From Providencia sp. PROV188 (lineage in GTDB: Bacteria > Pseudomonadota > Gammaproteobacteria > Enterobacterales > Enterobacteriaceae), in assembly GCF_027595165.1 (NCBI RefSeq), contig NZ_CP097291.1, positions 1,798,001 through 1,862,000 of the forward strand: 64,000 nt of DNA, read 5' to 3'. Shown in pieces: positions 27,215 through 35,624 of this stretch. The notes beneath the pieces were generated by a model. That model saw nothing but the letters and a program-made list of their open reading frames with translations, did not search any database and was not told the origin of the DNA. A program made the position numbers and the translations under genes. Numbering within the stretch: the first letter of the stretch is position 1; each line of letters opens with the position of its first letter.

Positions 27215-27230
27215 TGATAATACACGGTCA

Positions 27231-28388
27231 TTATAATGAAGCGAGATAAATTCGACGGCTCACTTCAGGGGTAATATCACGGTGTTCCCCGAGTGTCACC
27301 ATGCTATGCGCCACGAGGCTCTCAACTAAAGGCTCTACGATATCTTGGTTGAGCTGATAATCTTTAAAGCGTGTTTTTACTTGCATTGCTTCGAAAAAGT
27401 TTCTTGTTAATTCAATGGCTTTGAGTGCTTTTTCTTTTTCGCTGCCATCACGGATATCCCAGACGCGTTCTGCATACTGCGCCATTTTCGCTTGTTTCTG
27501 AGGCAGTTTTTCTTCCATTAAGGAAGGCAGGATAATGGCTAAGGTTTGGGCATGATCTAAACCGTAGAGAACGGTGATTTCATGACCTAACATGTGGGTT
27601 GCCCAGTCTTGCGGTACGCCAACACCAATTAAACCATTTAACGCTAACGTTGCGGTCCACATTAAATTGGCGCGCACATCGTAATTGGTTGGATTTGCTA
27701 AGGCTTTCGGACCAATATCGATCAAGGTTCTCAGTAGACCTTCAGCAAATGCGTCTTGAACATTGGCATTTACAGGGTAGGTGAGGTACTGCTCGATAAC
27801 GTGTACGAACGCATCCACAACCCCATTGCTGATTTGACGAGGTGGTAATGAGTAGGTTTTAACCGGGTCTAAAATAGAAAATTGAGGGAAAACTTTGTCA
27901 CTCATAAAGGCTAATTTGGCGTGTAATTCTTCACGCGTGATCACAGAGCCTTTGTTCATTTCAGAGCCAGTAGCAGGGAGGGTTAACACCGTACCAAAAG
28001 GTAATGCGTGTTCAATAGTGGCACCGCCGCTGGTCACCACTTCCCATTTATCTCCTGCGTAATTGACTGCCGCCGCGATAAATTTAGTACCATCAATGAC
28101 GGAGCCACCGCCAACAGCCAGTAAAAAATCATAACCTTCGTGTTCAATTTGCGCGACAGCTTTGATTAAGGTTTCATAGCGAGGGTTGGCTTCAATCCCA
28201 CCAAAATAGCCAATCTGGCGATTTTTCAATGCACTCGCAACTTCATCGAGGGTGCCATTCTTGCGAGCACTTTCACCGCCAAATAGCACGAGGACTTTTG
28301 CATTCGCGGGAACCAATCGGTCCAATTCACTTATTTTACCTTCACCAAAAACAATGCGCGTTGGGTTGTAAAACTCAAAATTATTCAT
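27231..28388 (-). CDS. yqhD: NADPH-dependent aldehyde reductase (iron/zinc-containing alcohol dehydrogenase)
   Basis: Group III metal-dependent alcohol dehydrogenase that reduces many short aldehydes, protecting against lipid-peroxidation products and glyoxals. It matches E. coli YqhD throughout: LLAVGGGSVIDGTKFIAAA (NADPH loop), LTLPATGSEMN, VDAFVHVIEQYLT and GVPQDWATHMLGHEITVLYG with the metal Asp/His ligands. ATG at 28388 has AAAGG 7 nt upstream; a TTG two codons earlier is less likely. Length is 385 (E. coli 387). The usual neighbour yqhC is missing. It is divergent from the M24-type gene. Confidence 0.95.
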   Translation of the reverse strand: MNNFEFYNPTRIVFGEGKISELDRLVPANAKVLVLFGGESARKNGTLDEVASALKNRQIGYFGGIEANPRYETLIKAVAQIEHEGYDFLLAVGGGSVIDGTKFIAAAVNYAGDKWEVVTSGGATIEHALPFGTVLTLPATGSEMNKGSVITREELHAKLAFMSDKVFPQFSILDPVKTYSLPPRQISNGVVDAFVHVIEQYLTYPVNANVQDAFAEGLLRTLIDIGPKALANPTNYDVRANLMWTATLALNGLIGVGVPQDWATHMLGHEITVLYGLDHAQTLAIILPSLMEEKLPQKQAKMAQYAERVWDIRDGSEKEKALKAIELTRNFFEAMQVKTRFKDYQLNQDIVEPLVESLVAHSMVTLGEHRDITPEVSRRIYLASL

Positions 28389-28626
28389 ATACAAACCTTT
28401 GGTTGGGAATGGTAGGGGATGTCATTTGGCATCGGTTAGGGTTAAAAATGTTGAGATTACTCTAGTATACACTCGAAACTATTCAAAGGATGATCAAAAT
28501 GTTTGGTTGGAGCGTTGTTTATTTATCGCTGAATTTTCAATTCATTATCCGTTTTTGGGGCAAGTAATTTCCAAGTGATAGCACTTAATGCTTATGATTG
28601 ATTTGACTTCAGTATCATTGCGATCA

Positions 28627-28656
28627 ATATTTAATTCATTCAAATGAATTAAATAT
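28627..28656. promoter_or_regulatory. 30-bp perfect palindrome upstream of M24-type gene
   Basis: Arms of 14 bp (ATATTTAATTCATT / AATGAATTAAATAT) with the 2-nt spacer CA, ending 18 bp before the start codon at 28675. Such a long perfect dyad in promoter position is a strong operator candidate. The TetR-type regulator encoded at 29978, in the same transcription unit, is the obvious binder. Confidence 0.65.
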
Positions 28657-28674
28657 AATATAAACGAGGAAATT

Positions 28675-29940
28675 ATGATGAATTCAATGATACCAGCTTC
28701 ATTTACCCTTAAAGAGCGTGATAGACGATGGGGTTTGGCTCGTAAAATTATGAAGGAGCATGATTTGGAAGTTTTGATGGTGTATGGCGATAGGGAGTCC
28801 GCCGCACCTGCACCATTTTGTATCGATCATTATTTTACCAATGACAGACTAGGATCTGTGGTGCTGTTCCATCAAGATAAAGCACCAATAGTGGTAACAT
28901 TTGCGCCGATGATGGTGGCTGACCATATGCAGGCGTCTATACGCAATGATATGCAATGGATTTCACCTGAGCAGATTATGGTGGGAAAAACAGGGCGCAA
29001 TATCGGCAATATTTTGATTCAGTTAGGGGTATCACCGAATGCTCAGATAGGCGTCATTGGGCTTGAACCATATCCGCCGTTCTATTTTGATGGTGCGATG
29101 CCGTTTAATACGCTGTCAGGTATTAAAGAGCAATTACCGAATGTAAATTTTGTGCCTGTTTATAAAGCCTTTTTCCAATTAGCCTCGGTCAAAAGTGATG
29201 AGGAAATCGCGCACATCAAACATGCAGCCATGATTGGTGAAGCCATGAGTGAGGCGATGCGCAAAACAGCTATTCCCGGAAATACCGAAGCGGATATTGC
29301 TGCGGCAGTGACTTCAACGTGTTTATCGATGGGTGGGTTTACCGCAGAAATTTTGATGGGGTCAGGTCCTGAATATATTGGTTGGGGACAACCAGCATGG
29401 CAGTACCGTTCGCAAAAACCGAGGAAAATACAATATGGAGATATTGTATTAACTGAAATTTTTGCACTGTATGGGATGTATGAAACTCAGCATCAAGCTG
29501 CGGTAGCGGTGGGGAAAATACATCCGAATATTGAGCGAGCTGCGCAAGTTTCGCGAGAATGTTATGAGATAGGTGTAGAGAATCTCAAAGAAGGCATTAC
29601 CTTTGGGGAGTTGGTGGACAAAATGGAACAACCATTATTAAAGGCAAAAGGTTGGCATGTTCATCCGCTTATTCATAGCATTAATCCTTATGGTCCAATT
29701 GGTTTTGGTACGGCTCCCGGAATCGAAATATTACCGTTAGCTCAAAAATATGGACATATAAGCCGACTGCCTAATCCTGGGCGTGAATTAATCTTAAAAG
29801 CAGGAATGACATTTGCGTTTGAACCCAATTGTGCCTTTGATTATCATTTATGTAATTTAGGCGGTACCGTTATTGTGGGAAAAGATAAGGGGATAGAATT
29901 AAATAATAATTCGACGCATTTAATGCGTGCCGACGTATAA
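28675..29940 (+). CDS. M24-family (creatinase/Xaa-Pro peptidase-like) hydrolase with altered metal site
   Basis: 421 residues: N-terminal creatinase-type domain (1-175) and C-terminal pita-bread domain (180-421). The usual dinuclear metal ligands (Asp, Asp, His, Glu, Glu) are not all kept. The first two Asp positions fall in VLTEIFALYGMYETQHQ, where E and Q stand instead, and the last Glu is Gly in LGGTVIVGK; FEPN with its Glu is kept. This resembles the metal-free creatinase/ectoine-hydrolase branch rather than a true aminopeptidase. RBS GAGGAAA lies 3-9 nt upstream. A TetR gene follows after 37 bp. Substrate unknown, probably a small C-N bonded compound. Confidence 0.82.
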   Translation: MMNSMIPASFTLKERDRRWGLARKIMKEHDLEVLMVYGDRESAAPAPFCIDHYFTNDRLGSVVLFHQDKAPIVVTFAPMMVADHMQASIRNDMQWISPEQIMVGKTGRNIGNILIQLGVSPNAQIGVIGLEPYPPFYFDGAMPFNTLSGIKEQLPNVNFVPVYKAFFQLASVKSDEEIAHIKHAAMIGEAMSEAMRKTAIPGNTEADIAAAVTSTCLSMGGFTAEILMGSGPEYIGWGQPAWQYRSQKPRKIQYGDIVLTEIFALYGMYETQHQAAVAVGKIHPNIERAAQVSRECYEIGVENLKEGITFGELVDKMEQPLLKAKGWHVHPLIHSINPYGPIGFGTAPGIEILPLAQKYGHISRLPNPGRELILKAGMTFAFEPNCAFDYHLCNLGGTVIVGKDKGIELNNNSTHLMRADV

Positions 29941-29977
29941 TGTTACTCATTTAATGTAATTAGGGTTTCAGCTGCAT

Positions 29978-30640
29978 ATGACAGAAATAAACAAAAACAC
30001 ACTCTCTTCGGAGCTGACGAAAGAAAAATTAATCAATGAAGGCATCAAACAGTTTGCTCTTTATGGTATTAATGGCGTGAGAACTCGTCAACTGGCTGAA
30101 AGTGCTGGAGTTAACCAATCTGCCATCCCTTATCATATGGGAGGAAAGATGGGGGTCTATGCAGCTGTTATCCATAAAATTGCGGCAGATCTTGCCCAAA
30201 TGAGCAATGTGAGCATATTTGATGTGCAGTTTGAGCAATTAAAATCACGGGCAAGTCATGAGGTAATAGAGGTTGAATCATTACTCCGACTATTAATAAA
30301 AGGGCTAGGGTTGGCGTTGCTGTCACCGGAACATGAGTATTATTCAATATTAATCTTAAGAGAGCAGTTAGAACCTACAGAAAATGCAGATATTATCTTT
30401 AAAGAGTTTATCGAACCTTTTCATTCTCGCTTAACTTCACTTGTCCAATTTATTACGGATAAAGATCAAGCAACGGCGATTATTTCAGCACATGCTTTAA
30501 TTGGGCAAGTTTTGGGATTTGTGATTGCGAAAAAATCACTATTAAAACGCTTGAATCAAAAAAATCTTGATAAAGATTTATTGGACAAAATCCTAGAGCA
30601 AGTGAGTGTCTTTGCGTGTAATGCCGTCATATCTCGTTAA
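29978..30640 (+). CDS. TetR-family regulator (CecR/YbiH-like)
   Basis: 220 residues. TetR HTH at 15-65 (EGIKQFALYGINGVRTRQLA, SAIPYHMGGKMGVYAAVI). The C-terminal domain resembles the CecR/YbiH group (REQLEPTENADIIFKEFIEP, AHALIGQVLGFVIAKKSLL). It follows the M24-type gene by 37 bp and is likely in the same operon; the palindrome at 28627 is the best candidate operator, giving autoregulation. Confidence 0.86.
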   Translation: MTEINKNTLSSELTKEKLINEGIKQFALYGINGVRTRQLAESAGVNQSAIPYHMGGKMGVYAAVIHKIAADLAQMSNVSIFDVQFEQLKSRASHEVIEVESLLRLLIKGLGLALLSPEHEYYSILILREQLEPTENADIIFKEFIEPFHSRLTSLVQFITDKDQATAIISAHALIGQVLGFVIAKKSLLKRLNQKNLDKDLLDKILEQVSVFACNAVISR

Positions 30641-30730
30641 TTTTTAATTTATGTCATGTTAATTTTAAGCCGTTGCATTAAGATGATAGAAAGTTATTAA
30701 GCTTAATCATCAAAGGTAAACGAATAGATT

Positions 30731-31615
30731 ATGCGGCGGTTCATTCAGTTAGATCTTCCTCCAGAACCTGTTATTAATGAAAAGTGTGTCCATAAGCGCT
30801 TGAAAAATAGTGTTTGTGACAACTGTGCGAGCAGCTGTCCTGTGGGTGCGATTTCTTTTGGTTTTATGGATGCGAAAATTGATAATGAACTGTGTTATCA
30901 ATGCGGTAACTGCCTGTTTACCTGTCCAGTCGATGCCATTGAAAATATTCAACCTCATGAACGAACCTACCAAAATGGCTTTTTGGTTATCAGCCATGAT
31001 GAGCCACTTGCTAGCCCTGAAGAACTGATTGTTTGGCATCGTCAATATGCCATTCGAGGTATGCAAATTCCCGAACCGTTGGTGGACAAATGGTTGCCAG
31101 CCTTAGCCGCATTAAATTTAAAACTGGAAGCATTACAAGAGCCTATTTGGAGTTTGACTATCACCAAACCTGCGGAAGTGGATAGTGGGCGGCGTAGAAT
31201 GCTTTTTCGTCAAAAATTAGATAGTCAGCCATTAGATAGTGGCAAGGTTAAAACGGGATTAAATGCCAGAAAACAGTTTTATCCTGAAGATAGCTGGTTC
31301 CATATTGCATTAGATACGGCGAGTTGCATTTTATGTGGCGCATGCGCGAAAGTGTGTGATGAGCAGGCGATAGAGCTAGAAGATCATCAATTTAGTTTAG
31401 ACGATAAGCGTTGTACCGGTTGTATGAGTTGCCAAGTGGTTTGTTTCCCAAAATCAATTCAAGTTCACCCTCACGTAGCAAAAAATAGCGAACCACAGCA
31501 TTTCCATTATTTTGATGGGATATGCCAAAAATGCCAATTACCTTTTTCGGCATGGACTTCGGAAGAAACTCTGTGCCCAATTTGCGCACAACATAAACAG
31601 CAAGGCTGGCTATAA
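30731..31615 (+). CDS. Multi-cluster 4Fe-4S ferredoxin-type protein with zinc-ribbon tail
   Basis: 294 residues, no signal peptide or TM segment. Four cysteine quartets are visible: C19/C29/C32/C36 (first spacing lengthened to 9), C55/C58/C61/C65, C199/C202/C205/C209 and C228/C231/C234/C238, each followed by a proline or small residue as in bacterial ferredoxin folds. That predicts up to four [4Fe-4S] clusters in two pairs, joined by a ~110-residue linker rich in Leu. A fifth set C265/C268...C282/C285 looks like a zinc ribbon. It resembles NapF/MauM-like electron carriers in layout, but I cannot assign a partner. The upstream TetR gene ends 90 bp before it. Confidence 0.8.
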   Translation: MRRFIQLDLPPEPVINEKCVHKRLKNSVCDNCASSCPVGAISFGFMDAKIDNELCYQCGNCLFTCPVDAIENIQPHERTYQNGFLVISHDEPLASPEELIVWHRQYAIRGMQIPEPLVDKWLPALAALNLKLEALQEPIWSLTITKPAEVDSGRRRMLFRQKLDSQPLDSGKVKTGLNARKQFYPEDSWFHIALDTASCILCGACAKVCDEQAIELEDHQFSLDDKRCTGCMSCQVVCFPKSIQVHPHVAKNSEPQHFHYFDGICQKCQLPFSAWTSEETLCPICAQHKQQGWL

Positions 31616-31643
31616 ATAAACGCCTTTATTCAGGCGCTTATTT
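31614..31643. terminator. Bidirectional terminator-like hairpin
   Basis: AAATAA-A-CGCCT / AGGCG-C-TTATTT with a 6-nt loop, overlapping the stop of the Fe-S gene and lying before the convergent hydrolase stop. Ends in T/A-rich sequence on each side. Confidence 0.6.
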
Positions 31644-31658
31644 ACAAACTTAACTTTA

Positions 31659-32552
31659 TTAATTAACTTCACTATCTCGCATATTCTCAATAATCATTTC
31701 AGCAATTTGAGGGTTTAATGCGGCTGGCGTATCGTGCCCCATACCTTCAATCACTTCTAATTTTGCCGTTTCAATATTATCAAAAATATCCTGACCTGAA
31801 GTGACGGGGAATAATGGGTCAACAGAGCCGTGAATTACCAGCGTTGGGGCAGTGATGGCACCGAGGAGAGGTCTTAAATCACCCGTTACTGCAACGGCAG
31901 CTAGCTGACGTTTAGTACCTTCAGGAGAGTAGTTACGCTGGAATGCTTGCGTAATATAGTCACGGCAATTTTCTTCATCAAACGGTACGCATGTTGAGCT
32001 AATACGGCGGTAAAATGCGAGTTGCCCAGCAATGTAGCCTTCAAAATCCTGTTTAGGATCTACGCTAGGAGACATGAGCATTTTCATGACATCCGGCTCG
32101 CTTTGCGGTAATTGCGGATTGCCAGTTGATGACATAATTGGACAAAGTGAAAGAGTGCGGTTCGCAACTTTTGATGCTACTACTTGCGCTATCATTCCGC
32201 CCATTGAACGCCCTACAATATGGGCTTTTTCGATGGATAAGGCATCTAACAAGGCGATAATATCATTGGCCATTTCAAATAAGGTGTAGGGAACATCGAC
32301 ATGCTCGCCGTTTTGTAATCGCTCAGCCATTTCTCCGATATTCAGTGGCGGGTAATTATCTAAATGTGGCGATAAGCCCGCATCACGGTTATCGGGACGG
32401 ATAATATAAAAGCCTGCATCTGCAATTTGTTGGCAAAATTCTGATGTCCAACTAATGTTATGTCCACCTAACCCTGCAATAAGTACGACAGCAGGATGTT
32501 CTGACTGACCAAAGGTATCGTAATACAGTGTTAATGGTGCTGTTTTTGTCAT
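31659..32552 (-). CDS. Alpha/beta-fold hydrolase
   Basis: 297 residues, cytoplasmic. Catalytic elbow GRSMGGM with S116, acid in VIHGSVDPLFPV, histidine in GMGHDTP. The oxyanion region LIAGLGGHNISW matches the epoxide-hydrolase/lipase-like family of single-domain esterases. It has its own spacing from the MFS gene upstream (136 bp). Substrate unknown. Confidence 0.87.
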   Translation of the reverse strand: MTKTAPLTLYYDTFGQSEHPAVVLIAGLGGHNISWTSEFCQQIADAGFYIIRPDNRDAGLSPHLDNYPPLNIGEMAERLQNGEHVDVPYTLFEMANDIIALLDALSIEKAHIVGRSMGGMIAQVVASKVANRTLSLCPIMSSTGNPQLPQSEPDVMKMLMSPSVDPKQDFEGYIAGQLAFYRRISSTCVPFDEENCRDYITQAFQRNYSPEGTKRQLAAVAVTGDLRPLLGAITAPTLVIHGSVDPLFPVTSGQDIFDNIETAKLEVIEGMGHDTPAALNPQIAEMIIENMRDSEVN

Positions 32553-32688
32553 TTTATTTCCCTATTTTTGGTGATAGCTATTTATGCAATAACTCAGCAA
32601 GAAAGGCTAGCGCTAAAAAAAACAATCGTTACTAATTTAAACGCCATTTACTTTAGTTATTAATAATAAATCGACTTTGTTAGAGAAT

Positions 32689-33876
32689 TTAGCGAGCTTT
32701 TTTCTGGTAATCATTGATCCCTAACAGCGCAAGCGCAGCTACAAATGACAATACCGCGACATGTAAATTGCCAATTAACCCATACAGTGAGACGAAAGCA
32801 CCACCAAGCGCAGAGCCTAAGGCGATTCCGCTATTAAAAAAGGCAATATACAGGGAGCTTGTGGCTTCAATATTATGGGCGCTGTAACGCATCATCCAAG
32901 TCATTAAAGTGACAGATACGCCACCATAAGCAATTCCCCAAAGTACCATGATGGATAATGCCATCCATACACTCATTGGAAAGAATATATATGCTCCTAA
33001 ACTTAAGATAAGACCGCTGGCTATCATCACGACCGTAAAATTTAGGTGTTTGTTGGCGGTGAGCCCAAATAGGAAGTTACCTACGATACCTGCCAACCCG
33101 TAAATCAGTAATAAACCCCCTAAAAGGTCGACTGAAATCAAATCATTATTGGATAGCAGCGCACGAATATAGGTAAATGCCATAAAATGCCCGGATACAA
33201 TAAGCAGCGTTATTAGCAGCCCATTGATAATGATGGGACGCTTAATTTCAGTGATAAACGTTTTGAATGTGGGAGACGTCATCGCGGGAAGAGAAGGTAA
33301 TTGCGTGAGTAAAGAGAGGAAAAGTAGCAATGAAATAAAGGACATTGAAGCAAATGCGACACGCCAGCCTAGCCATTCGCCCATTAAAACGCCGAAAGGT
33401 ACGCCCAATACAGACGCTGCTGCCACGCCACCAAAAACTAACGACGTTGCTAGCGCGACAGAGGGGGCTACCACTAAGCGAGGCACTAACCCGCCTGCTA
33501 ATGCCCAAATAATGCCAATACAAACGCCAACAAAAAGACGACTGATCAAGAGTAGCCAATAATACGGTGTTAAAGCCGCCACTAAGTTACAAAGGGTTAG
33601 TAAAAGCGCCCCAATCAATAACAGTGTTTTGCGGTCAACAGAACGCGTAAATAACACAATCAGCGGTGAGCTGATGGCGGCGCTGATAGCAGGAAGTGTC
33701 ATTAAGAAACCGGTGGTTGCTAAAGAAACAGAAAAATCTTCCACAATCGGCGTTAATAGCCCTACAGGGATCATCTCGGTTGTCACCACACTGAAGGTCG
33801 CCAACATGAGCGTCAGGATGGCTCCCCATCGCTGTTGAACAGTTGCATTGGCTTCAATCGTTATTGTATTCATCAT
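32689..33876 (-). CDS. MFS exporter (DHA1)
   Basis: 395 residues from the first ATG of a tandem ATGATG at 33876, which has TTGGAA 6 nt upstream; a longer frame to 33960 would nearly run into the divergent LysR gene. Twelve TM helices: ILTLMLATFSVVTTEMIPVG at the N-terminus, FTRSVDRKTLLLIGALLLT as motif A, and SLYIAFFNSGIALGSALGG near the end, as in SotB/NepI/YdhP-like efflux proteins. It pairs with the LysR gene 110 bp away. Confidence 0.87.
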   Translation of the reverse strand: MMNTITIEANATVQQRWGAILTLMLATFSVVTTEMIPVGLLTPIVEDFSVSLATTGFLMTLPAISAAISSPLIVLFTRSVDRKTLLLIGALLLTLCNLVAALTPYYWLLLISRLFVGVCIGIIWALAGGLVPRLVVAPSVALATSLVFGGVAAASVLGVPFGVLMGEWLGWRVAFASMSFISLLLFLSLLTQLPSLPAMTSPTFKTFITEIKRPIIINGLLITLLIVSGHFMAFTYIRALLSNNDLISVDLLGGLLLIYGLAGIVGNFLFGLTANKHLNFTVVMIASGLILSLGAYIFFPMSVWMALSIMVLWGIAYGGVSVTLMTWMMRYSAHNIEATSSLYIAFFNSGIALGSALGGAFVSLYGLIGNLHVAVLSFVAALALLGINDYQKKAR

Positions 33877-33940
33877 ATAAAGTTCCAAATAATTACGGTC
33901 AGTAAATAGTTTCAAGCGTGAATTGATCTTATCTGGGACA

Positions 33941-33953
33941 TTATTGATAATAA
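33941..33953. promoter_or_regulatory. Candidate LysR box
   Basis: TTATTGATAATAA, a 5-bp inverted repeat with T-N11-A spacing, lies between the divergent MFS and LysR genes, 34 bp from the LysR start. Proposed site only. Confidence 0.4.
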
Positions 33954-33986
33954 ATATCACTGCTGTGGCTTCATTGGGGATAAATC

Positions 33987-34913
33987 GTGTCTAATTCAGC
34001 ATCATTACTGATGGATAACTTGTTCGACTTGAAAGTCTTTGTGGATGTGGTTGAAACAGGAAGCTTCACGCATTCTGCGGAAAGACTGGGTATTTCGCGT
34101 TCAGCCGTCGGGAAATGTGTCGCGCGATTAGAAAACCGAATACAAATTCGCTTATTGCATCGCACAACGCGAAGTCTTCGCTTAAGTGATGAAGGGCAAA
34201 CGGTGTATGAAGGGGCGCTCAAAATTTTACACGAAGTCGCCAATATCGAAAATGAACTGAGTCAGGGACAACAACAACCGAAAGGGTTATTGCGCATTAC
34301 GGCTCCGGTCATATTTGGACGTTTGTACATCATGCCTATTGTCAAAGAATATGTACGGCGATGGCCTAATGTGGAGGTAGATGTTCATTTCTCGGATGAC
34401 TATAGCGATATTGTCGGGGAAGGGTTTGACCTCGCCATTCGTATTGGGGGAAATGATGATAACCGGCTGATCCGTAAAGTCTTAGCGCCACATCGCATGG
34501 TCACTTGTGCATCTCCTGCCTATTTACAACGATATGGTACTCCGCAGAGCATTTCAGAGTTAGTAAAGCACCAAAAGTTGGCGTTTAAACATCGGGGCAG
34601 TGTGGTTTCGTGGCAATTTCATACCCCTCAGGGAAAGCAACTATTACCCGTATCAGGGCGCCTGACGTTGAATGACACTCAGGCAATTCTAGATGCCAGC
34701 ATTGAAGGTGAAGGAATTTGCCAGTTAGGGGTTTTCTTAGTGGGAACTGCTATTCAGCAAGGGCGACTACTACCGATATTGAGTGAATTTTCTCGCCAAG
34801 AATCATCGATTTGCGCTTTATATCCGACAAAACGTTATTTGCCGCTCAAAGTGAGCTACTTCCTAACGTTGATCGATGAATGCTGGCAAGGAAAAGCAAT
34901 TTGGGATTTTTAA
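33987..34913 (+). CDS. LysR-family regulator
   Basis: 308 residues. GTG at 33987 has GGGGA 6 nt upstream; ATG at 34011 is an alternative. HTH: LKVFVDVVETGSFTHSAERL, ISRSAVGKCVARLENRIQI. Effector domain begins GLLRITAPVIFGRLYIMPIV, the AaeR/DmlR-like group. Divergent from the MFS exporter, its likely target. Its stop shares TTAA with that of the convergent DauR-like gene. Confidence 0.89.
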   Translation: MSNSASLLMDNLFDLKVFVDVVETGSFTHSAERLGISRSAVGKCVARLENRIQIRLLHRTTRSLRLSDEGQTVYEGALKILHEVANIENELSQGQQQPKGLLRITAPVIFGRLYIMPIVKEYVRRWPNVEVDVHFSDDYSDIVGEGFDLAIRIGGNDDNRLIRKVLAPHRMVTCASPAYLQRYGTPQSISELVKHQKLAFKHRGSVVSWQFHTPQGKQLLPVSGRLTLNDTQAILDASIEGEGICQLGVFLVGTAIQQGRLLPILSEFSRQESSICALYPTKRYLPLKVSYFLTLIDECWQGKAIWDF

Positions 34914-35539
34914 CTGTCTTTTTTGGCATATAAATAGACCGAAGCTCGAGAAACCCCAAGGTGTTGCGCGATGGTATCCATGGATTTTTTAATATCAAGA
35001 AGACCTTCTTTGCGTAAAATCTCGATTAAGGCAACTCGGTCATCCGCCTTCAAGGTACGTGGAGTGGCGGCGATAGAAGCGGCGTATTGATCGATGCGAG
35101 TACGAATAGCTTCGCTGCCGTTGGGTTCTAGATGCTCTTTGACGGGGCTGCATCCCACCTCTGTAAATTGTGACAGCATACTTTGCATACTGCGAAACTG
35201 GGTCATATCTAAATTGAGGCACAATGCAGCAACGTATTGCCCAGTTTCATCTTTGATACCGATTGATGTGCTCTTGGCTGGGCGTCCATCTGGAAATTGA
35301 TTGGCATAATTGGCGATGATATTGGGGAAATCGGCGGATTCAATACGGGCGAGACCCAATTCAGTTGTCGGTTGACCTTCTTTGCGCCCAGAGAGGTTGT
35401 TATGAATCGAAATAATCGAATGTTCGGGGTTTTTCAGATCATGAACCACTACTTCACAGAAAGGGGCGAAGGTCTCACTTAACCCTTGTGCTATGGCTTC
35501 AATTTGTGCCAATAAACTGTTTTCTTGTGGCTTTGCCAT
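34910..35539 (-). CDS. YheO/DauR-type transcriptional regulator
   Basis: 209 residues. A PAS-like YheO domain (residues 10-120; FAPFCEVVVHDLKNPEHSII, STSIGIKDETGQYVAALC) precedes a C-terminal HTH (DTIAQHLGVSRASVYLYAKK). DauR of this family controls D-arginine catabolism and others control amino-acid racemase or lyase genes. It lies downstream of the ammonia-lyase and RidA genes on the same strand, so it most likely senses their substrate. Confidence 0.86.
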   Translation of the reverse strand: MAKPQENSLLAQIEAIAQGLSETFAPFCEVVVHDLKNPEHSIISIHNNLSGRKEGQPTTELGLARIESADFPNIIANYANQFPDGRPAKSTSIGIKDETGQYVAALCLNLDMTQFRSMQSMLSQFTEVGCSPVKEHLEPNGSEAIRTRIDQYAASIAATPRTLKADDRVALIEILRKEGLLDIKKSMDTIAQHLGVSRASVYLYAKKDS

Positions 35540-35624
35540 AACTCTACCCCTTCATCTATTTTGGATATCTCTTTAAATATTAAACTATTTTTTTCAATTC
35601 TAATAGAGAAGGGGCATAAATTGC

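Larger units (their letters stand above)
26781..27230. other. 450-bp intergenic region between ydeE and yqhD
   Basis: Contains three tandem repeats near ydeE (26805-26849) and the yqhD terminator (27189-27214). The part at about 27085-27185 is noticeably richer in GC than its surroundings and carries no convincing ORF; an unannotated RNA cannot be excluded. Confidence 0.5.

Noticed and set aside
28500..28566. Short frame MFGWSVVYLSLNFQFIIRFWG with AAAGG 9 nt upstream
   Set aside because: Only about 22 codons. The RBS is plausible and the peptide hydrophobic, but there is no other support.
30749..31066. 105-codon minus-strand ORF within the Fe-S gene
   Set aside because: Antisense shadow of a well-supported gene with conserved cysteine motifs.
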